A stretch of 64,000 nucleotides of DNA from Xanthomarina sp. F1114 (GTDB lineage: Bacteria > Bacteroidota > Bacteroidia > Flavobacteriales > Flavobacteriaceae), in NCBI RefSeq assembly GCF_026410255.1, contig NZ_JAPMLL010000004.1:124001-188000 (forward strand). The letters are read 5' to 3'. Under the pieces are notes generated by a model. The model worked only from the letters and a program-made list of their open reading frames with translations. It made no database searches and was not told where the DNA came from. The position numbers were made by a program, and so were the translations under genes. This document shows positions 53,790 through 62,508 of the stretch, piece by piece; the stretch's first letter is position 1; each line of letters opens with the position of its first letter.

Positions 53790-54731
53790 TTATTTATTTG
53801 GTAACGGACTTATTATTTCTACGTTTTCAAATGCAATGGCACCTCTAATTATACTAGAAATAACAGTTTGAATAGCTTCAATAATCTGCATTTTCAATTC
53901 ACTTTTATGATATAATAAGCTTACCTCTCTAGCTGGTGTTGGTTCGTTAAAGTGATGTAGGTTTGCTTTAGTTTTGTCGTTGAGGTCCAACGTGTGTAGA
54001 TAGGGTAGTAGGGTCATTCCTAAACCTTCATTAGATAGTTTTATTAAGGTTTCAATGCTACCACTTTCTAATTGAAAATTAGTGTCTATCTGATTTTTGA
54101 AGGTTTTACATAAATTAATAACTCCATCTCTAAAACAATGGCCGTCTTCTAGAAGTAGCATATCGTCTATATCTAAATCGGATGTATTTATTTTTTGCTC
54201 AGAATATAATCTATGATGCTCAGGAATGTACCCAACAAAGGGTTCGTAATATAGTACACGTTCTTTTATGCTTTCAATTTCTAACGGAGTTGCCGCAATA
54301 GCAGCGTCTAGATGGCCTTCATTTAATCTGGAAATAATTTCGTCTGTGGTTAACTCTTCAATTTTAAGTTTGATTTTTGGGTATTTCCTTATAAACACCT
54401 TCAAAAACATCGGTAAAAGTGTAGGCATTATCGTAGGAATAATACCTAGTTTAAATTCGCCACCAATAAAACCTTTTTGTTGATCTACAATGTCTTGAAT
54501 TCGGTTAGATTCATTGACTATATTTTTAGCCTGATTTACTATCTTTCTACCTACATCTGTTAATTCAATCGGTTTTTTGCTCCTGTCAAAAATTAAAATA
54601 TCTAATTCTTCTTCTAGTTTCTGAATCTGCATGCTTAATGTGGGTTGGGTTACAAAGCATTTTTCAGCAGCTTTTGTAAAATTCTGATTTTCGGCTACTG
54701 CCAAAACATAGTTTAGTTGAGTAATGGTCAT
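53790..54731 (-). CDS. oxyR: LysR-family peroxide sensor OxyR
   Basis: The product has 313 residues from ATG 54729-54731 (MTITQLNYVLAV). The N-terminal LysR HTH is AAEKCFVTQPTLSMQIQKLEEELDILIFDRSKKP (about 20-53). The effector domain carries the redox pair C199 and C208 (LLEDGHCFRDGVINLC), at the same positions as in E. coli OxyR. Oxidation by H2O2 forms the disulphide and activates target genes. It is divergent from dps, its expected target. Confidence 0.95.
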   Translation of the reverse strand: MTITQLNYVLAVAENQNFTKAAEKCFVTQPTLSMQIQKLEEELDILIFDRSKKPIELTDVGRKIVNQAKNIVNESNRIQDIVDQQKGFIGGEFKLGIIPTIMPTLLPMFLKVFIRKYPKIKLKIEELTTDEIISRLNEGHLDAAIAATPLEIESIKERVLYYEPFVGYIPEHHRLYSEQKINTSDLDIDDMLLLEDGHCFRDGVINLCKTFKNQIDTNFQLESGSIETLIKLSNEGLGMTLLPYLHTLDLNDKTKANLHHFNEPTPAREVSLLYHKSELKMQIIEAIQTVISSIIRGAIAFENVEIISPLPNK

Positions 54732-54803
54732 AAGTATCAATTTAGATTATAAAAATATAAAATCTATCAATTAAATCTATGTATAAAATTGTTAATTATC
54801 TTG

Positions 54804-54811
54804 TAAATTTG
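54804..54811 (+). promoter_or_regulatory. -7 element of dps
   Basis: TAAATTTG lies 27 bases before the dps ATG. No good -33 TTG is present, which is common for activator-dependent promoters. The 106-base oxyR-dps gap has space for OxyR sites, but I did not find a canonical ATAG-N7-CTAT series. Confidence 0.5.
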
Positions 54812-54837
54812 AGTATATAATTAAAAAACAAGATATT

Positions 54838-55317
54838 ATGACTATTAATAGTATTGGATTAGACCAAAATAAAACTAAAGACATTGCTAAAGATGTAAAT
54901 AATCTATTAGCTAATTTTCAAATATATTATCAAAACCTAAGAGGAATCCATTGGAACATAAAGGGGAAACGCTTTTTCGATTTACATGTTAAGTTTGAAG
55001 AATTATATACAGATGCCAATATTAAGGTAGATGAAATTGCTGAACGTATTTTAACTTTAGGGGAAACACCTTTACATACTTTTGAAGATTATACAAAGTT
55101 GGCAAAAGTGCCGGTTGGTAAAAATATTTCTCAAGACGAAAAAGCGGTTCGTCTAATTGTTGATTCTTTAACTGAATTATTGAAAATAGAAAGACAAATT
55201 CTAGATAAAACAGATGAGGCTAATGATGAAGGGACAAACGCCATGATGAGTGACTTTATTTCGGAACAAGAAAAAACCGTTTGGATGATGAAAGCTTGGT
55301 TAGGAGAAACTGTGTAA
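54838..55317 (+). CDS. dps: Dps ferritin-like DNA-binding protein
   Basis: The 159-residue protein is a Dps subunit: LLANFQIYYQNLRGIHWNIKGKRFFDLHVKFEELYTDANIKVDEIAERIL (about 22-70) contains the intersubunit ferroxidase His, Asp and Glu. LGETPLHTFEDY follows. Dps oxidises iron with H2O2 and protects DNA. Its divergent position to oxyR supports peroxide induction. The N-terminus lacks a long Lys tail, so DNA binding may be weak. Confidence 0.96.
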   Translation: MTINSIGLDQNKTKDIAKDVNNLLANFQIYYQNLRGIHWNIKGKRFFDLHVKFEELYTDANIKVDEIAERILTLGETPLHTFEDYTKLAKVPVGKNISQDEKAVRLIVDSLTELLKIERQILDKTDEANDEGTNAMMSDFISEQEKTVWMMKAWLGETV

Positions 55318-55340
55318 TATCCCCAAGATTAATAGCAAGT

Positions 55341-55392
55341 AAAAAGTGACCCTTTTGGATATTTTATTTATCCAAAAGGTCGCTTTTTTTTT
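55341..55392. terminator. Shared terminator between dps and DUF2141 genes
   Basis: A stem of about 20 bp (55341-55361 with about 55369-55388, small mismatches) with a seven-base loop is followed by a T run on the plus strand and an A run before it. Confidence 0.88.
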
Positions 55393-55413
55393 ATGTAAAT
55401 ACATTTAGAAGTT

Positions 55414-55836
55414 TTATAATCTAACATCTAATTCTAAATCTTTATTTTCTAGATTAAATTTGGCATCAGTAAATCTAGGTGGTCCATAAAGCATCGGGTT
55501 ATTAGACATGCCATAAGATTCTAATGGCATTCCATTAATATCAAAATCCATCTTTCCGTTATCATTCTCATCATGAAACACCATAACAGCATAAGTTCCT
55601 GGTGTTATATTTTCAAAAGTTACCTGTACTTTTCCATCCACAATTTTACTTTTTTTATTGTCAGGACCTTTGCCTTTCATAAAAGTGTTTTCAGTATGTA
55701 AGCCAATTAGCATGCTCCCATTGTCATTTACGGCATTATCAATCTTTATAGTAATACTGTGAGTTTCTAAGCTGTCTTGAGCTTGAACAAAGGTTGTAGT
55801 AAGAATTATTGAAAAAAATAGTGCTAAAGTTTTCAT
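55414..55836 (-). CDS. DUF2141-family exported protein
   Basis: The 140-residue protein has a signal peptide (about 1-19, ending FVQAQ). The DUF2141 fold follows: ITIKIDNAVNDNGSMLIGLHTENTFM (about 28-53), ENITPGTYAVMVFHDENDNGKMDFDINGMPLESYGMSNN (about 75-114). It probably binds metal or ligand in the DENDNGKMD loop, calcium-like, but this is inference. Single gene. Confidence 0.9.
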   Translation of the reverse strand: MKTLALFFSIILTTTFVQAQDSLETHSITIKIDNAVNDNGSMLIGLHTENTFMKGKGPDNKKSKIVDGKVQVTFENITPGTYAVMVFHDENDNGKMDFDINGMPLESYGMSNNPMLYGPPRFTDAKFNLENKDLELDVRL

Positions 55837-56072
55837 GTGTTTTGTTTTAGTTGATTAATACTGTCCAAAGTTGCATAAAATGCCAGCTGTAATCTAAGTA
55901 AATATGCTGAACTGTAGTTTAATACCTCTGAATTGTAGCTTAAAAATTAATTCGCTTTCAGATTTCTAACATAAACCTTTTAATTGGTTTACAATTACCT
56001 TTATTTTGCCCTATTAAATACAATCGTGGATTAAACTATTCGTCCAGATAATAATTAAAAAAATAATTATAA

Positions 56073-56684
56073 ATGTTTTATAGCTTAGATATTTTAGGAA
56101 CGGTAGCCTTTGCCATTTCTGGTGTTTTAGTAGCTTTAAGTAAGCGTATGGACCCTTTTGGTATCTTGATTATTGCTTTTGTTACTGCTGTAGGTGGAGG
56201 AACTTTACGCGACGTTCTAATTGGTGACACTCCGGTGAGTTGGATGAAAAACATGACTTATACTTATGTTATTTTAGGTGCAACTATTTTTGCCGTTGTA
56301 CTTAGAAATAAGATTGATTATTTAAGGAAATCTTTATTGTTATTCGATACTATTGGTATTGGTTTATACACTGTGGTAGGTATAGAAAAAGGTGTTTCCG
56401 TTGGGTTAAACCCCATTATTTGTATTTCATTGGGTACTATGTCTGCCTGTTTTGGTGGAGTTATTCGAGATATCTTGTGTAATGAGATCCCTGTTATTTT
56501 TAGAAAAGAAATCTATGCAACTGCTTGTATTGTTGGTGGATTTTCATATTTTTTATTTAAGAAACTTCCTATAGAAGTTGATCTTGCTTTTGTTTTGGCA
56601 GGACTAATAGTTATTATAATAAGACTTTTAGCCGTTCGTTTTAAAATTAGCTTACCAAGTTTATATAAAAACGAATTAGACTAG
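56073..56684 (+). CDS. TRIC-family cation channel (YicG/UPF0126)
   Basis: The 203-residue protein has seven membrane segments in two repeats: DILGTVAFAISGVLVALSKRMDPFGILIIAFVTAVGGGTLRDVLIG (about 5-50) and the matching second copy DTIGIGLYTVVGIEKGVSVG, MSACFGGVIRDILCNEIP (about 90-151). Both GGGTxRD- and GGVIRD-type motifs are present. Trimeric potassium/cation channel by family. Single gene, convergent with the cyclophilin. Confidence 0.94.
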   Translation: MFYSLDILGTVAFAISGVLVALSKRMDPFGILIIAFVTAVGGGTLRDVLIGDTPVSWMKNMTYTYVILGATIFAVVLRNKIDYLRKSLLLFDTIGIGLYTVVGIEKGVSVGLNPIICISLGTMSACFGGVIRDILCNEIPVIFRKEIYATACIVGGFSYFLFKKLPIEVDLAFVLAGLIVIIIRLLAVRFKISLPSLYKNELD

Positions 56685-56714
56685 AAGTTTAAATTAAACT
56701 GCTTCATTAAAAAA

Positions 56715-57431
56715 CTAATCAAGTATTTCTACCTTCTCTATATAGATATTGCTTAGAGGCCAGTCTGCGTCATCTGTTTCTTGTTTTGCAATCTTATCTA
56801 TTACTTCCATGCCACGAATTACTTTCCCAAAAATGGTGTAATCTCCATCTAAATGATGGGCACCACCTTCTTGTTGAACAATAAAAAACTCAAATGGTGA
56901 AGCCAATTTGTAAGGATTTTCAATATCGCTACTTGGCATACTTATAACGCCTCTATCATGCTTAAAACCTCTTTTGGTATCTGTGGGCAAAAGGTACCTT
57001 CCAATATTATTTCGCTTTTTTGAAACCTCAGGATTATCGGAGTTTCCTCCTTGGACAATAAAATTATCTATCACTCTATAAAATTGCGTTCCATCAAAAT
57101 AACCTTTTTTTGTTAAGTAAATAAAATTGGCTCTATGAAATTTGGTCTCATTAAACAGGAGTATATCGATAGTTCCAAAACTAGTTGTTATTCGCACTTT
57201 GTTTTCAGGATTTTCTTTTTCATATTGAAGAAAGAACTCCATGGCATTTTCGTCTGTAAGAGTTATGGTATCTTGAGTTTTAACTTCTACTGTTGCTTTA
57301 TCTTTTAAAATACTGTCTTTTTTTATTTTTTTAGAGGTTTCTTTTAAAGTGGCATTCTTATCTTTATTAGATTGCTTATCTTCACAATTCAATAAAATAA
57401 CACTAAATAGCACGAGAAAAATATATTTCAT
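56715..57431 (-). CDS. Cyclophilin-type peptidyl-prolyl isomerase, lipoprotein
   Basis: The 238-residue protein has a lipoprotein signal (C16 in LLNC), a Lys-rich linker (about 18-70) and a cyclophilin domain: TTSFGTIDILLFNETKFHRANFIYLTKKGYFDGTQFYRVIDNFIVQGGNSD (about 82-132). FFIVQQEGGAHHLDGDYTIFGKVIRGMEVIDKIA follows. It folds proteins in the periplasm or envelope. It is divergent from the Nudix gene. Confidence 0.94.
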   Translation of the reverse strand: MKYIFLVLFSVILLNCEDKQSNKDKNATLKETSKKIKKDSILKDKATVEVKTQDTITLTDENAMEFFLQYEKENPENKVRITTSFGTIDILLFNETKFHRANFIYLTKKGYFDGTQFYRVIDNFIVQGGNSDNPEVSKKRNNIGRYLLPTDTKRGFKHDRGVISMPSSDIENPYKLASPFEFFIVQQEGGAHHLDGDYTIFGKVIRGMEVIDKIAKQETDDADWPLSNIYIEKVEILD

Positions 57432-57503
57432 AAATAAATTTGAATGGTTTTAAAACATCAGGTTTATTAATATTTGCTTAAGGTCTATATATAAATAATA
57501 ACC

Positions 57504-58145
57504 ATGGAATTTGATAAGTTTTGTAAGCTAATTTCAAAAATAGAAAATATCCCACTTCCAGCCGAGCCTTCTCAGTTAAAAATGTCTCCTCCTTTTAGGG
57601 AAGCCTTACAAGAGAAACAAAAACATTTGATTAAAAAGGCTAAGAAGGCTGGGGTTATGGCCTTGTTTTATCCTAATAATATCCAAGAAACTTATTTGGT
57701 TCTAATTTTAAGAAAAACTTATAAAGGGGTACATTCGGCGCAAGTTGGTTTTCCAGGAGGAAAATTAGAACTGTCAGATAGTTCCATAAAAGCAGCTGCT
57801 GTAAGAGAAACTTTTGAAGAAGTTGGTGTACCAACACAAAATATAGAGGTTTTAAGAGAATTGACACAAGTTTACATTCCGCCTAGTAACTATTTTGTAC
57901 AACCCTTTATTGGTATTTCAAAACAGACGCCACATTTTGTAAAACAAGAAGATGAAGTGGAAGACATTTTGGAAATTACTTTAACCGAATTCATTAACGA
58001 CGCTAACGTTGTTACTAAAACAGTTTCAACATCTTATAATATGGATGTTGTGGTTCCTGCATTTCAATTAAATGGTCATGTGGTCTGGGGGGCTACAGCC
58101 ATGATGCTGAGTGAAATAAAAGACTTGTTAAAACAAGTCTTGTAA
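57504..58145 (+). CDS. Nudix hydrolase, CoA pyrophosphatase-like
   Basis: The 213-residue protein has the NudL/NUDT7 type Nudix box GFPGGKLELSDSSIKAAAVRETFEEVGV (about 89-116), with REtFEEVG intact and the UPF0035 lead-in VGFPGG. The N-terminal helix differs from simple Nudix proteins. It hydrolyses CoA or its esters by family; substrate not proven. It starts 73 bases after the divergent cyclophilin and is 48 bases from the acyltransferase gene. Confidence 0.9.
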   Translation: MEFDKFCKLISKIENIPLPAEPSQLKMSPPFREALQEKQKHLIKKAKKAGVMALFYPNNIQETYLVLILRKTYKGVHSAQVGFPGGKLELSDSSIKAAAVRETFEEVGVPTQNIEVLRELTQVYIPPSNYFVQPFIGISKQTPHFVKQEDEVEDILEITLTEFINDANVVTKTVSTSYNMDVVVPAFQLNGHVVWGATAMMLSEIKDLLKQVL

Positions 58146-58159
58146 AAGTTCTGTTTTAT

Positions 58160-58167
58160 TACCTTTG
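58160..58167 (+). promoter_or_regulatory. -7 element for the acyltransferase gene
   Basis: TACCTTTG matches TAnnTTTG and lies 26 bases before the ATG at 58194. A TTG -33 is not clear, so it may be internal to a transcript from the Nudix gene. Confidence 0.4.
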
Positions 58168-58193
58168 TAATTGCTAACAATGAAACTAATTTT

Positions 58194-59009
58194 ATGGGAT
58201 TGTTTAAAAGAAACCCTTTCGGACATATACTTTTTATAAAAAAATGGGTGATTAGAATTATCGGTTCTTTATCCCATAGACGCTTTAGAGGGTTTAATGA
58301 ACTTCAAATTGAAGGCTCTGAAATTATTAAAGGTTTACCTGATAAGAATGTTCTTTTTATATCCAATCATCAAACGTACTTTGCCGATGTGGTTGCCATG
58401 TTCCATGTATTTAATGCTAGTTTAAGCAACCGTGAAGACAATATAAAAAACATTGGGTATTTATGGAACCCCAAACTTAACATCTATTATGTAGCGGCAA
58501 AAGAGACCATGAAATCTGGTTTGCTACCTAAAATATTGGCATATGCCGGATCTATAAGTATTGAGCGTACTTGGAGAGCTAAAGGCGAAGATGTGAATAG
58601 ACAGGTTAAAATGAGTGATATTTCAAATATTAAAATGGCCTTAGAAGATGGTTGGGTAATTACTTTTCCTCAAGGAACCACAACTCCTTTTAAGCCTATT
58701 AGAAAAGGAACGGCCCATATAATAAAACAGTATAAACCTATTGTTGTACCTATTGTAATTGATGGGTTTAGACGCTCTTTTGATAAAAAAGGTTTGCGTG
58801 TTAAAAAGAAAAATATCTTGCAATCTTTTGAAGTTAAAGAACCTTTAGAAATTGATTACGAAAATGAAAGTATTGCGGATATTGTAGAGAAAATAGAGTA
58901 TGCTATAGAACAGCATCCTTCTTTCTTAAAAGTAATTCCTAGAGAAGTATTAGAAGAGAAAGAAGAGCTAAATAAACAGAGAAAATGGCGACTAGAAGAT
59001 GATTATTAA
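58194..59009 (+). CDS. Lysophospholipid (1-acylglycerol-3-phosphate) acyltransferase
   Basis: The 271-residue protein carries the PlsC motifs: NHQTYFAD (HxxxxD, about 61-68), the AGSISIERTWR loop (FxxR-type) and FPQGTTTPFKPIRKGTAH (EGT-like block, here PQGTT). It acylates lysophosphatidic acid or related lipids. Both termini are basic; the family tail of 50 residues extends beyond the catalytic core. Possibly in one transcript with the Nudix gene. Confidence 0.93.
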   Translation: MGLFKRNPFGHILFIKKWVIRIIGSLSHRRFRGFNELQIEGSEIIKGLPDKNVLFISNHQTYFADVVAMFHVFNASLSNREDNIKNIGYLWNPKLNIYYVAAKETMKSGLLPKILAYAGSISIERTWRAKGEDVNRQVKMSDISNIKMALEDGWVITFPQGTTTPFKPIRKGTAHIIKQYKPIVVPIVIDGFRRSFDKKGLRVKKKNILQSFEVKEPLEIDYENESIADIVEKIEYAIEQHPSFLKVIPREVLEEKEELNKQRKWRLEDDY

Positions 59010-59040
59010 TCTTAATAACCATCTTTTTTTAAATTGCTTA

Positions 59041-59685
59041 TTAAACCTCCAACCTTCTTAGTTCTCTGTAGTTCTTGTTTAAGCGTTTTAATAAAATTCC
59101 ATAAATTAGGTAGTAAAAACCTAAAATAAAGGCAATAAATATTGCTAGAGCTACAGCGGTTATTAAAATAATTAGAGCATAGAATTTTAATGCTTCCCCG
59201 TTTGCAGATGCTTTGTCCAAAAGAGAAATCATTTCTTTATCTCTGTTAAACTGGATACCCAACACAATAAAAGTAGATATGGCTAAATATATTAAGTTAA
59301 AGCCAACATACTGTTTTACCGTACGTCTAGTTTTTAGAATGTTTTCCATTAATATTTTAGCATTATCTGTGGCAGAAATTGTTTTGTAATTTTTATAAAA
59401 TCTATAGAAAAAATAAACCAAAATAAGGTAGCCTAAAACTATAAATGGAGTCATTATTTTATCCGCATGATAGGTTTCAAAACGTTTATTGAAATCAGCA
59501 TCTTTTAATGCAAACGATATAAACAACCAAAAAATAAATTCTAAAAGACTGATTATAAAAATCCATTTGACTATGGAAGAAGATTTCTTCAAAATCATGT
59601 TATAAATCTCTTTGTAAGAAAGTTGTGGATATTTAGTATCTTCATCTTTCTTCCAGTCTCTTTTTAATAATTCTAATTCATCCAT
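59041..59685 (-). CDS. Membrane protein coupled to an ECF sigma factor
   Basis: The 214-residue protein has a charged N-terminus (MDELELLKRDWKKDEDTKYPQLSYKEIYNMI, including a Y-rich region) and four membrane helices (about 38-57, 82-102, 122-143, 166-198). This N-terminal charged segment facing the cytoplasm and the position four bases after a sigma gene make it a candidate anti-sigma factor. It is sometimes annotated as beta-carotene monooxygenase, which I see no support for. Confidence 0.8.
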   Translation of the reverse strand: MDELELLKRDWKKDEDTKYPQLSYKEIYNMILKKSSSIVKWIFIISLLEFIFWLFISFALKDADFNKRFETYHADKIMTPFIVLGYLILVYFFYRFYKNYKTISATDNAKILMENILKTRRTVKQYVGFNLIYLAISTFIVLGIQFNRDKEMISLLDKASANGEALKFYALIILITAVALAIFIAFILGFYYLIYGILLKRLNKNYRELRRLEV

Positions 59686-59689
59686 AGGG

Positions 59690-60184
59690 TTACGGATTTA
59701 AAATGGTTCTTAACTTTGTTTTCACTCTATTCATTTTTACCCTTGCATTAACTTCAGTTATACCAAGTGTTTCACTTATTTCTTTATAGTTTTTGTCTTC
59801 CAAATAAAGAAAGACAAGTGCTTTTTCAATATCGTTTAACTGATGTACGGCTTTATATAGAAGCTTTAGTTGTTCTTCTTCTGTATCGTCGTATGGTTCA
59901 GATTTTATTTTGTATTGAAATGCACTAAAATCTTCAGTAGTAATCGAGCGTTTACGTTTTCTGTAAAGTGTAATGGCCGTATTTAGCCCTACGCGATACA
60001 TCCACGTGCTAAACTTCGAGTCTCCTCTAAATTTAGGATAAGCTTTCCAAAGTTGTATGGTAATTTCTTGGAATAAATCGTTGTGGGCTTCTTGGTTATT
60101 TGTATAAATTCTACAAACCTTATGCACAATATTTTGATTCTTCTCTAATTTTTCAACAAAGCTATGTTCTAACTCTTTTTTCAA
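59690..60184 (-). CDS. ECF sigma-70 factor with TTG start
   Basis: The 164-residue protein has region 2 (EAHNDLFQEITIQLWKAYPKFRGDSKFSTWMYRVGLNTAITLYRK, about 33-77) and region 4 (NDIEKALVFLYLEDKNYKEISETLGITEVNARVKMNRVKTKLR). The start is TTG at 60182-60184: an in-frame TAA lies five codons upstream and no nearby ATG is in frame. A TTG start usually lowers translation. It is four bases before the membrane-protein gene, so the pair is coupled. Confidence 0.92.
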   Translation of the reverse strand: MKKELEHSFVEKLEKNQNIVHKVCRIYTNNQEAHNDLFQEITIQLWKAYPKFRGDSKFSTWMYRVGLNTAITLYRKRKRSITTEDFSAFQYKIKSEPYDDTEEEQLKLLYKAVHQLNDIEKALVFLYLEDKNYKEISETLGITEVNARVKMNRVKTKLRTILNP

Positions 60185-60281
60185 ACTGATGGTTTAGTTA
60201 CTCTATAAGTAGTTGTTTGTTTCATTTAGTTACAATTAAGTGAAAGATTATTTAAAAATAGTCATTAAGGCTTGTTTATTG

Positions 60282-60289
60282 TATCTTTG
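60282..60289 (+). promoter_or_regulatory. -7 element of the NDH-2 gene
   Basis: TATCTTTG matches TAnnTTTG and lies 23 bases before the ATG at 60313. The -33 TTG is not well placed. Confidence 0.5.
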
Positions 60290-60312
60290 TTTTAGATTTT
60301 TTCTACAACTTT

Positions 60313-61590
60313 ATGAATATTCCAAAGTCTACAAATCCACGTATTGTTATTATTGGAGGAGGTTTTGCAGGTGTAAGTTTGGTAAAGAAATTTGCTAAAA
60401 AGAAGGTGCAAGTCGTACTTTTAGACAAACGTAATTATCATACGTTTCAACCTTTACTATATCAAGTATCATCTTCAGGTTTAGAACCAGATTCGATTGC
60501 TTATCCGTTAAGGAAGATTATAAAAAAACATGATAATATCTTTTTTCGTTTAGCAAAAGTTTCAAGCATAGATGCTAAAAACAACCAGGTTGTTACGGAT
60601 ATAGGTTCGTTATCTTTTGATTATTTGGTAATTGCAACAGGTACAAAGACTAATTATTTTGGTAATAAAGGAATTGAAAGCCAAAGTATGCCAATGAAAA
60701 CCGTACCGCAAGCCCTAAATATAAGAAGTCTAATTCTTCAGAATTTTGAAAAAGCAACTATTGCTAAATCATTAGAAGAACGAGAAGCTTTTTTAAATTT
60801 TGTTATTGTTGGTGGGGGGCCAACAGGAGTAGAACTGGCAGGAGCTATTGCAGAGTTAAAAAACAATATTCTTCCAAAAGACTATCACGATTTGAATGCT
60901 CGCGATATGCAAATTCATTTGTTAGAAGGCGGACCTAAACTTTTGCCACCCATGAGTGAGCATGCTTCAAAAAAAGCCTTTGAATTTTTGAAAAAATTAG
61001 GGGTTGCTATTCATTGCAATACCTTTGTTAAAGATTATAATGGCTTGGTAGTTTCTACAAATACTGACTTGATTTTAGAATCCGAAACTCTGATTTGGGC
61101 AGCAGGAGTTACCGGAAATCCAATCATGGGATTATCTGAAAATGCATTGGAAAAAAAAGTGAATAGATATCGCGTAAATAAGTACAATCAAGTGGAGGGA
61201 TATACCAATATTTTTGCTCTTGGAGACATTGCCTTAATGGAGACTGAAAACTATCCAAAAGGACATCCTCAAGTTGCTCAACCTGCTATTCAACAAGGTA
61301 AATTATTAGGTATTAATTTGATAAAGTTAATAGAAGGAAAACCCTTAAAAAAGTTTGAATATAAAGACAAAGGTTCTATGGCAACTATTGGAAGAAATAA
61401 AGCTGTAGTAGATTTAAAAGCCTATAAGTTCTCTGGTTTTTTTGCATGGTTTATTTGGATGTTTGTACATCTCATGTCTTTAGTCGGTTTTAGAAATAGA
61501 ATTATAGTTTTGTTCAATTGGACTTATAATTATATTAATTTTGACAAAGCTGCCAGGTTAATTATTAGACCGTTTACAAAGTTAAACTAA
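60313..61590 (+). CDS. ndh: Type II NADH:quinone oxidoreductase (NDH-2-like)
   Basis: The 425-residue flavoenzyme has the FAD motif IVIIGGGFAGVSLVKKFAKKKV (about 11-32), RNYHTFQPLLYQVSSSGLEP (about 41-60) and the NADH motif VIVGGGPTGVELAGAIAEL near 165. IFALGDIA near 300 also contacts FAD. The C-terminal amphipathic and hydrophobic region (FFAWFIWMFVHLMSLVGFRNR) anchors it to the membrane. It oxidises NADH and passes electrons to quinone without pumping protons. Confidence 0.94.
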   Translation: MNIPKSTNPRIVIIGGGFAGVSLVKKFAKKKVQVVLLDKRNYHTFQPLLYQVSSSGLEPDSIAYPLRKIIKKHDNIFFRLAKVSSIDAKNNQVVTDIGSLSFDYLVIATGTKTNYFGNKGIESQSMPMKTVPQALNIRSLILQNFEKATIAKSLEEREAFLNFVIVGGGPTGVELAGAIAELKNNILPKDYHDLNARDMQIHLLEGGPKLLPPMSEHASKKAFEFLKKLGVAIHCNTFVKDYNGLVVSTNTDLILESETLIWAAGVTGNPIMGLSENALEKKVNRYRVNKYNQVEGYTNIFALGDIALMETENYPKGHPQVAQPAIQQGKLLGINLIKLIEGKPLKKFEYKDKGSMATIGRNKAVVDLKAYKFSGFFAWFIWMFVHLMSLVGFRNRIIVLFNWTYNYINFDKAARLIIRPFTKLN

Positions 61591-61655
61591 TAGTTTAAGG
61601 CTTTGTATTTAAAATTTTGATTACAAGAGAGAAAGCCGCTTGTTATAAATATAAT

Positions 61656-62324
61656 CTATCGTTGTTTTAAGAGTCCAAAAACAATAAAAAGCTGTGCGAA
61701 AGCATACGTAAACATAATACTAAAATTTGTAAATGGCAAAGGTTGGTAAAATTTATTTAAAGCAAGAATACTATCGGAAATCATAAATAAAATAGCTCCC
61801 GTAAACACTAAAATATAATTGTTTTTTACAACCTTCCCTTCTCTTAAAAATGCGGTTGTTGCCATACTTAAAATAACTAGCATATATACAATCACTGGAA
61901 TTAACATGTCTCCTAAACCATCTTTTAAAAAGTAGAATAGAATGGCTCCGTAGGCTAACATTAGACCTATAAAAAACAAACCATTTTTAGAAGGGTTTCT
62001 CTGCTTTAGAAAAATTAGAACGTAGAAAATATGAGCTGTTAAAAAAGCGACTAAACCTCCTATAAAATAGTTGGCAGATAGACTTACAAACATGAGTAAA
62101 ATATCTCCTATTAATGAGAAAATTAAAGCTAAAAAAATCATAAGCCTCATTTTCTTATCCAAATGCGAACTTTGTTTTCTAAAATAGAATATTAATGAAA
62201 TTAGTAAAGCAGGTTTAGCTAAATAATTTAAATCAGAAAGACTTTCAAAACTCGAAGTTGCAATTTCTAGTGCAAGAAGAATGACGAATAAAAATGAAAA
62301 TGATTTTTCGCTTTTTGTTAACAT
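61656..62324 (-). CDS. YhhN-family lysoplasmalogenase-like membrane protein
   Basis: The product has 222 residues from ATG 62322-62324; a longer reading starting with TTG at 62354 overlaps the promoter and is rejected. About eight membrane helices cover the chain. Family marks are FSLIGDILLMF, ANYFIGGLVAFLTAHIFYVLIF and GAILFMISDSILALNKF. Human TMEM86B hydrolyses lysoplasmalogens; bacterial substrates are unknown. Single gene. Confidence 0.88.
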   Translation of the reverse strand: MLTKSEKSFSFLFVILLALEIATSSFESLSDLNYLAKPALLISLIFYFRKQSSHLDKKMRLMIFLALIFSLIGDILLMFVSLSANYFIGGLVAFLTAHIFYVLIFLKQRNPSKNGLFFIGLMLAYGAILFYFLKDGLGDMLIPVIVYMLVILSMATTAFLREGKVVKNNYILVFTGAILFMISDSILALNKFYQPLPFTNFSIMFTYAFAQLFIVFGLLKQR

Positions 62325-62341
62325 GGCTATAAGGTTAAAAT

Positions 62342-62375
62342 CAAATATATTCAATTCGTAATAGACTTATTACAA
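62342..62375 (-). promoter_or_regulatory. Promoter of the YhhN-family gene
   Basis: On the minus strand TTG (62373-62375) and TATATTTG (62342-62349) are separated by 23 bases. It places the start of transcription near 62335 and fixes the downstream ATG at 62324. Confidence 0.7.
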
Positions 62376-62508
62376 TTTTGTTGATTTTAGTTCTATTCAT
62401 CAGAATAGAACGGATAATTAATAGAATAATCGTATGGTTTAAAACTGATTAATATCATAGTTATTTGACAGTAAGTGTTTTAACTTTAAGATACTAAATC
62501 TTATTGTC

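Noticed and set aside
62325-62354. TTG start of the YhhN-family gene at 62354
   Set aside because: It overlaps the TATATTTG box; the ATG at 62322-62324 gives a clean membrane protein.
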